DNA of 64,000 nt from Capsicum annuum (taxonomy: Eukaryota; Streptophyta; Magnoliopsida; Solanales; Solanaceae). Position numbers and translations under genes: made by a program. The stretch lies in contig NC_061119.1 in the NCBI RefSeq assembly GCF_002878395.1, positions 49,086,350-49,150,349 of the forward strand, given 5' to 3'. This document shows, in pieces, positions 57,429 through 64,000 of this stretch. The notes beneath the pieces are model-generated. The model was not told the origin of the DNA. It saw nothing but the letters and a program-made list of their open reading frames with translations, and ran no database searches. Every line of letters begins with the position of its first letter. The first letter of the stretch is position 1.

Positions 57429-58130
57429 TGTCACGCCTCAAATCTTATTGGGGCGGACAGACACCCATAGCCGTAAAGGCCCAAGAGAACCAATCCATAA
57501 CCTTGTACTTCTCATGCATGTAACTATGACAACCAAAGGTTCTAACAAACATGACATTATGCATCGATGAGACTATCTACATTTGCAAGAACAAAATTAT
57601 ATATACAATACTTAGCCGTTGGGGCCACCATATCTAAAAGACAAGACACTACCATGTTTAAATTTACATTAGTCTACAAAGCCTCTAAAAGATACATAGA
57701 CTTAGCTAGGGTCAGGACAAACCCCCTCCCTACTCTTGACTACTACAAAATACCAAAATATATGGAACAAACTCGAAAAGACCCGAGTCAACCTGGAGCT
57801 CACCAGTAGTCACTGAATAGCCTGTCCTTCTACTAGTGAGGTGTGTTAGATGAAGCACCTGTGTCTGCAGCATGAAATATAGGTCCCCCATGAGGGATAT
57901 CAGTATGAAAATATGTACTGAATATGTTAGGCTGAAGGTAACAACACATAATACAAGAGCTCAATAGAAATCAGATACCAGTGAATAAATAGTGCTAGCA
58001 AACCACCTTTATATAATTGTAGGATCAGGTACATTACATTTCTTTATTCATTTTACCTTTCTTATTTCATAATCTTTGTAAGTCATATAATACAAATGAC
58101 CAGTTGATCAATGGTAAATAGATAAATCAG

Positions 58131-58285
58131 GATCGGCCCATGCTAGGCTTAAGCCCCTGAACTGCCACCCATAAATAAATATTGGGATCGGCCCATGCTA
58201 GGCTTATGCCCATAAGCCTCCACCCACATATAAAGGTATTGATATTGTCCCATACTAGGCTTATGACCCTGAGCTGCCACTCGTT
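58131..58285 (+). repeat. 55-bp tandem repeat in LTR K, copy 1
   Basis: Three units start at 58131, 58186 and 58241, each with GATCGGCCCATGCTAGGCTT, a CCCTGA..TGCCACCC block and an ATAAA stretch; the third is shorter and more diverged. Confidence 0.88.
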
Positions 58286-59415
58286 TTATAGATTTGTATT
58301 ACTTAGTTTATTTAACCTTTGAGATTGTTACTTTGGTGGTTATAACATTATGGTACCTTGAAATAGTAATCTACAAATAAGAGATATGTAAATGGGCAAT
58401 TAATGCAACAACAATGAGGTAGGGAGCTGTTGGCACACAAATGAAGCATTTAGGAGCAGAAAATAACACATGGGTCTTATTTGAGTTAACGGAGAACTCC
58501 TGAAATTCTCTAGTGAAAATAGACATGTAGGTTTAATAATAAGCATGTATTGAGGTTTTATAACATGTTAGAGAGTGGGAAAAGTTCATTGACTACATGG
58601 GATATAATACACTGCGATTATGTATCACTTGTTATAAGATAACCTTGGAAGCTTACTTGATTGACCAAATGTCCCATTTCATGCCAAAGAGTGCAAAATA
58701 GATCATGCCTTACATACCTGGTTATATAACTCAAAAAAAACCAAACTTGACTTCCCACCTTTCAAATTACTTATCTATAATAGAAGATATGGTAAACTAA
58801 TATTAGTAACCAACCGACACGTTTGGGCTATTTAACTTCACCAAAATAGTAACCGGGCAGTAAGCTCTTAATCTATCAATTAAGGGTGTTATTTTAACCC
58901 TTTTCTCTTCCAATTACACCCACATACCATACATGTCCTTATAAGGTTCATCGAAACCACCTTGGCTTCATTACACATTCCAAACAATACGCAAAATAGA
59001 TTGGGCTGTAAACAAATACAATAATTAGTTCGGTGGTATACCGCCACACCTTTCTTCTATATTTTGTTACAAACTAATCACACCTTTATCCAACATCAAT
59101 CTGGTAGACCATAACATATACATACAAAACAGTCCATAAAACAGTCCCAAATCCCTTTTATTGTAGCAATCACTTATTGAACTCATCATCTCTTAAGTTC
59201 TCAATAACAACACATTCATAATTCTCTCTCAAATTCATATATAAGGAGAAAAAAATAGAGCAGTCACCTCACCTTAGTTCTGAAACTTATACTTAAATTT
59301 GAACTCCTCAAGAACTTTAACTTTCACTTTCGTTCACAGTTTAAACCAAAGAAGAAAAGAGATCTCTTAATAACAAAGAAAAAGTGAGCAAGTAGCTGTT
59401 CTATATTATGCAATG

Positions 59416-59423
59416 TATTTATA
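59416..59423 (-). promoter_or_regulatory. TATA box of LTR K
   Basis: TATAAATA on the minus strand, downstream of the inverted-repeat cluster in transcription direction. Confidence 0.5.
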
Positions 59424-59692
59424 ATTAGACACCTATAGCATGTTTTCCTAATCTTCCATGAGATAATTAATCTAAAACTGGAGTGTTTTCACTTACCTTA
59501 GCTTGCAAAGATGAGGATATCTTCAAGAACCCTAGAAGAAATTTTAGGGCTGCTAATGTTATCCTTGTTAAGAAAGGGAGAAAGTTGAAATTTAAAAGGG
59601 AATATTGTGGTTAAAATGAGAAAAATGTCCAGCTATATTGATCTTACATCGAGCCCTTATTATTGACCTCATTTATAGCCACAAATTAGTCA

Positions 59693-59949
59693 AGTAGGTG
59701 ATGCACCTACTTAAGGGTTCAAGCTGCTCAAAATTTCAAAGTAGGTGATGCACCTACTTGTTTAAATTCTTATTTTGGGCTCAATTAACTTGGGCCTTTG
59801 GTAGATTTAAGTGTTTGGCCATTTCTTCATTTTCTTCCTTTTTTCTTTAATTTGGCCCAAATGAGTACATTAGTTTAGGCCCAAATCTAGTCCATAGCCA
59901 TGGGTGCATTAATTTTTTCCAAAAATCTTAAGTAGGTGACTCACCTACT
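59693..59949 (-). promoter_or_regulatory. Three inverted repeats AGTAGGTG/CACCTACT in LTR K
   Basis: Copies at 59693-59711, 59740-59758 and 59931-59949. Each has perfect 8-bp arms AGTAGGTG and CACCTACT around three bases (ATG, ATG, ACT). They lie 270-530 bp upstream of the TATA box. Such near-identical stems in decayed DNA suggest a protein-binding site for the LTR promoter. Confidence 0.68.
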
Positions 59950-60263
59950 AGCTTAATTAAGTCAAGCAAGCACCTCAACATTTCATTCCATTTCCAGCTC
60001 CTCATTTCTTTAGTCTAACTTTCGACTTGTACAAACTTGGTAACTTTAAACTTTAGATCCAAATACCAGCTTACAATCCCAAGTTTAAATAGTTGTATCG
60101 ATGTTAACTTGATTGTGTCACATAAAAATGTACGAGCAGCATGTGTAATTTGATCTACACCATAAATACTTGCATAAAAAATCTCATCCGTTACTTATAC
60201 CAAAAGGCTATACCAAGTTACCTATAAATAGTGAAAATATATGCAATGTATGAGGTGTCACAT

Positions 60264-60278
60264 CCTCCCCTCCTTAGA
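60264..60278 (-). other. Element K polypurine tract
   Basis: Complement AAGGAGGGGAGGATG, directly inside the LTR, preceded by GAGGATGAATGTTTC. Confidence 0.82.
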
Positions 60279-60399
60279 AACATTCATCCTCGAATGTTAG
60301 CATAACTGTCCAACCAAAACAAGTTCAAGCCTAAGTTAAATATCCCTATTATCACATAGTACTTATATATTATACTTACTTATTATTGCTCCAATTCAG

Positions 60400-61770
60400 C
60401 ATCTAGGACTTTTTCTTCGTATTTGAACAAATGGGGGTACTTAGATTTCATCACTTCTTCAGCTTCCCATGTTATCTCTTCTACTTTTTGGTTTTTCCAA
60501 AGAACTTTTACTGAAGCTCTTTCTTTATTCCTTAACTTTTTAACTTATCGATCTAGGATAGTAATAGGTATTTCTTCATATGTGAGATCTTCCATAACTT
60601 GTACATCTTCAGTAAGAGTAATATGAGATGGATCACCCATACACTTTTGAAGCATTGAGATGTGAAATACTGGATGAACAGTTGAGAGCTGTTGGGGTAG
60701 CTCTAATTTATAAGCAACTTGGCCAAACCTCTGAGTAATCTTGTATGGGCCTATATAACGTGGACTTAGTTTTCCTTTCTTACCAAATCTCATAACCCCC
60801 TTAATTGGTGATACCTTTAAAAATACCCAATCACCTATACCAAACTCTAGCCCCCTTCTTCTAACATCTGCATATAACTTGTGTCGACTTTGGGCTATGT
60901 CCAGCTACTGTTGGATCACTTTAACCTTTTTCATAGCCTGATGAACAAGATCTGGCCCGAATAAGGCACTTTTAGCCACTTCAAACCATCCAATTGGTGA
61001 TCTACACTTTCATCCATATGCTTTATATGGCGCCATTTTGATACTTGAATGATAACTATTGTTGTAGGAAAAATTGATGAGAGGTAAATGATAATCCTAA
61101 CTACCTTTAAAGTCCAATACACAAGATCGTAGCATATCTTTAAGTGTTTGAATGATACATTCTGTTTGTCCATCTGTTTAAGGGTGAAAAGTTGTACTTA
61201 GATTCACTTGTGTCCCTAAATTTCTCTGAAAAGACTTCTAAAAATTTGTAGTAAATTGAGCTCCTCGATCTGATATAATAGAGATTGGTACTCCATGTAG
61301 TTGAACTATCTCTTTGATATACATTTGGCATACTCTTCAACTGTATAAGTCATCCTAATTGGTAGGAAGTGTACTGATTTGGTAAGTCTATCAACTATCA
61401 CCCATATGGAATCAAACTTTTGAGATGTACGAGGCAAACCAGTGATAAAATCCATGTTGATCATGTCCCACTTCCATATTGGAAGATCTATACATTGCAT
61501 ATACCCCTCGGGCTTTTGATGCTCTACTTTAACTCTTTAACAATTTGGACATTCGGCTACAAATTCTGTAATGTTCTTCTTTATGTCACCGCACCAATAC
61601 ATTCTTTTCAAATCTTGATACATTTTAGTTAACCCCGGGTGGATGGAATACCTTGAATGATGTGCCTCTACCATAATCCTCTTTTTTAGCCCATCTACAT
61701 TAGGCAAACATAATTTATTTTGGCACCGAAGTACTCCTTCTTGCATTAGCTCAAATGACTTTGTCATACC
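60400..61770 (-). pseudogene. Element K integrase with chromodomain-like tail, remnant
   Basis: The zinc region (61767-61540) shows IMVEAHHSRYSIHPGLTKMY and ITEFVAECPNC: both His and both Cys of the HHCC pattern appear present. The catalytic core starts MDFITGLPRTSQ and [20 protein letters not shown] (61460-61340), then continues in other frames through 61140-60930. The C-terminal part (60793-60548) is open: [38 protein letters not shown] and LTYEEIPITILDR. The tail ASVKVLWKNQKVEE, ITWEAEEVMKSKYP (60525-60430) is chromodomain-like. It is the least eroded integrase in the window but still broken by stops and shifts. Confidence 0.88.
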
Positions 61771-61779
61771 ACATTGTAC

Positions 61780-63205
61780 ATTCTCCTTAAGTTGTAATAG
61801 TATGGGATCTGCATATTACTTATCTTTCACTTTAGCTACTAACAAAGATTCTGCCGCATTCTGCATAATAATCCCTTCATCTAGAGTTTCAAAAAGGCGA
61901 ACTCCCAAATTGGCTAGTTGGTATAGATCTTTAGTCATCCCTTGTCTTTCTATAGATGGTGCCATAGTCTTCTGACTTAATGCATCTACTACAACATTTG
62001 TTTTCCCCTGATGATACGAAATATCAACGTCATAGTCTTTTAATAATTCAAGCCATCTTCGTTACCTCAAATTTAGATCCTTCTGATTAAAGATATATTG
62101 CAAACTCTTATGGTCTGTATATATGTCAACATGAATCCCATACAAGTAGTGATGCCATATCTTTAAGGAAAATATAACTGTTGCTAGTTCCAGATCATGC
62201 GTCAGATAATTCTTCTCATATGGCTGCAATTGTCTTGAGGCATATGCTATGACTTTACCATGCTACATCAATACACATCCTAAGCCAATTCTTGAAGCAT
62301 CACAATACATTGCATACCTCTCTGTGCCTTCTAGAAGCACCAATACGGATGTAGAAGTCAACTTATTCTTCAGATCTTGGAAACTCCTTTCATATGCATC
62401 ATTCCATTGAAACTTGGAAACTTTGTGTGTTAGCTTTATTAAAGGTACAAAAATTGAAGAAAACCCTTCAACGAACCTCTTATAATAACCTGCCAAGCCC
62501 AGGAAACTACAAACCTCTGTAGGCGTTATAGGTCTTGGCCGGTTCTTCACAGTTTCTATCTTTTGAGTATCAACCATTATCCCTTCATCAGATACAATAT
62601 GACCCAAAAATGCAATAGATTTTAACCAAAACTCACATTTAGAGAACTTCGTATATAGATTACAATCACGAAGAATTTGTAACACCTGCTGTAGTTACTG
62701 GCATGGTCCTACTTTGATCTCAAATAAACCATAATATCATCTATAAAAACTATCATGAATACCTCTAAGAATGGCTTGAACACCCTGTTCATCAATCCAT
62801 AAAAGTTGCGGGCGCATTAGTTAGTCCAAAGGACATGACTAGAAACTCGTAATGACCATACCATGTTTGAAAAGTTGTCTTAGGTATATCATTCACTTTG
62901 ACCCTCACTTGGTGGTAACCTGAGCTCAAATCAATCTTTGAAAAGCACTTGGAGCCTTACAACTGGTCGAATAAGTCATCAATTCTCGGAAGGGGATATT
63001 TGTTCTTAATAGTCATCTTATTAAGTTATCGGTAGTCAATACACATTCTCAATGAGCCATTTTTCTTATGCACAAATAACACGGGTGCGCCCCAAGGGGA
63101 CATACTAGGCCTTATGAATCCTTTTTTTAGCAAGTCTTTTAATTGCTCTTTTAACTCCCGAATTCTGTCGGGGCCATTCTATATGGAGGAATTGAAATAC
63201 AGGTC
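61780..63205 (-). pseudogene. Element K reverse transcriptase and RNase H remnant
   Basis: RT begins near the deletion junction with [10 protein letters not shown] (about 63195-63165), then [31 protein letters not shown] and the catalytic box FIDD intact at 62747-62736. A 140-codon open stretch (62685-62266) covers the thumb, connection and RNase H start: [40 protein letters not shown] and [17 protein letters not shown] with its Asp kept. RNase H continues to about 61990 with [16 protein letters not shown] and YHQGKTNVVVDALS-like sequence. Protease and Gag are absent, so no polyprotein can be made. Confidence 0.88.
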
Positions 63206-63217
63206 TGAATGGCCCTA

Positions 63218-64000
63218 TGCATTAGCTGAAGCACCTATGCATGCAGCATGAAATACAGGTCCCACGTGAGGGACGTCAGTACGAAAATATGTACTAAATA
63301 TGTAAGGCTGAAGGTAACAACACGTGATACAAGAGCTCAATAGAAATCATATACCGGTGATTAAATAATGCTAGTAGACCACCTTTACATATTTGTAGGA
63401 TCAGGTACAATACATTCCTTTTTTCATTTTACCTTTCTTCCTTCATAATCTTTGTAAGTCATATAATATAAATGACCAGCTGATCAGTGGTAAATAGACT
63501 AATCGGGATTGGCCCATGCTAGGCTTACGCCCCTGAGATGCTACCCATAAATATATGTTGGGATCGGCCTATGCTATGCTTATGCCCCTGAGTTGCCACC
63601 CACATATAAAGGTATCGAGATCGGCCCATTCTAGGCTTATGCCCCTAAGCTGCCACTCGTTTTACAAATTTGCATTACTTAATTTGTTTAACCATTGAGA
63701 TTGTTACTTTGGTGGTCATAACATTATGGTACCTTGAAATAGTAATCTACCAATAAGATACATGTAAATTGGCACTTAATGCAATAACAATGAGGTAGGG
63801 GGCTATTTGCACACAAATGAAGTGTTTAGGAGCTAAAAATAACACATGGTTCTTATTTGAGTACGCAGAGAACTCCTAAAATTCTCTAGTGAAAATAGAC
63901 ATACAGGTTTAATAATAAGCATGTATTGAGGTGTTTTAACATGTTAGGGAGTGGGAACAAGGTCATTGACTGCATGGGATATAATACACTGCGATTATGT
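63218..64000 (-). repeat. Element K 5' LTR fragment (continues past window)
   Basis: Matches 57841-58623 of the other LTR from GCATTAGCTGAAGCACCT on. Its first ~410 bp (toward the RT side) are missing. Confidence 0.9.
63507..63662 (+). repeat. 55-bp tandem repeat in LTR K, copy 2
   Basis: Units start at 63507, 63562 and 63619, matching 58131-58285. Both LTRs have three units, so the array predates this insertion. Confidence 0.88.

Larger units (their letters stand above)
57429..60262 (-). repeat. Element K 3' LTR
   Basis: 2834 bp; termini form an inverted match (TGTCACGCCTC and complement TGTGACACCTC). It contains a 55-bp tandem repeat (58131-58285), a TATA box (59416-59423) and three near-perfect inverted repeats (59693-59949). 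The part 57841-58623 matches 63218-64000. No gene is seen. Confidence 0.92.
57429..64000 (-). mobile_element. Element K: Ty3/gypsy chromovirus with gag-protease deletion, runs off the window
   Basis: On the minus strand, from right to left: part of a 5' LTR (64000-63218), then directly RT, RNase H, integrase with chromodomain-like tail, polypurine tract and the full 3' LTR (60262-57429). Gag, protease, primer site and about 400 bp of the 5' LTR are deleted. LTR ends are TGTCACGCCTC and GAGGTGTCACA. Probable target duplication ATAAA at 57424-57428, its partner out of the window. Confidence 0.92.

Noticed and set aside
1..64000. Endogenous pararetrovirus (caulimovirid) remnants
   Set aside because: All RT-RNase H remnants of gypsy type are followed by integrase and flanked by LTRs with 5-bp duplications; no movement protein or coat protein motif seen.
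1..64000. Host gene, tRNA, rRNA or centromeric satellite
   Set aside because: No spliced gene structure, no tRNA cloverleaf apart from primer sites, and no long regular tandem array were seen.

Overview
This is plant nuclear DNA made almost entirely of decayed transposable elements. It looks like gene-poor pericentromeric heterochromatin of a large dicot genome. My best guess is Solanaceae (pepper, tomato or tobacco type), from the general look of the ~2-2.8 kb chromovirus LTRs; the species cannot be read from the sequence. I see no intact host gene, tRNA, rRNA or CRISPR array. Every coding region is a pseudogene with several stops or frameshifts.

Region 1-42833 is one nested stack of Ty3/gypsy chromoviruses that can be unpacked. 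Element A (+) has its 5' LTR cut by the window start and ends at 42833. Element B (+, 9674-42268) landed in A's 3' LTR. Element C (+, 10965-34305) landed in B's 5' LTR. Element D (-, 18344-27549) and solo LTR E (+, 29297-33834) landed in C's 3' LTR. Solo LTR F (-, 29649-31998) landed in E. All five insertions B-F are flanked by recognisable 5-bp target duplications with one or two later changes. A-D each keep remnants of gag, protease, reverse transcriptase, RNase H, integrase and a C-terminal chromodomain-like tail, in the order that defines Ty3/gypsy.

Region 42834-57428 is a mosaic of fragments: an AT-rich stretch, a PIF1-type (Helitron-like) helicase piece (-), the two ends of a Ty1/copia pol (43829-44105 and ~53560-54007, both +) separated by 9.4 kb, a non-autonomous LTR element G (-) with a tRNA-Asp-type primer site and an unrecognised ~305-codon reading frame, a gypsy element H (-) lacking its 3' half, an LTR fragment L, a MULE transposase C-terminus (-) and an LTR J.

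Region 57429-64000 is gypsy element K (-), inserted in LTR J. It has a 2.83 kb LTR, integrase, RNase H and RT, but a deletion fuses the start of RT to the middle of its other LTR, so gag and protease are gone.

By LTR ends, B, D and E form one family group, and C, F, H, J and L another; A and K stand apart. Most LTR families have a cluster of short family-specific inverted repeats that, where a TATA box can be seen, lies upstream of it. This is the most interesting pattern not explained by standard annotation.
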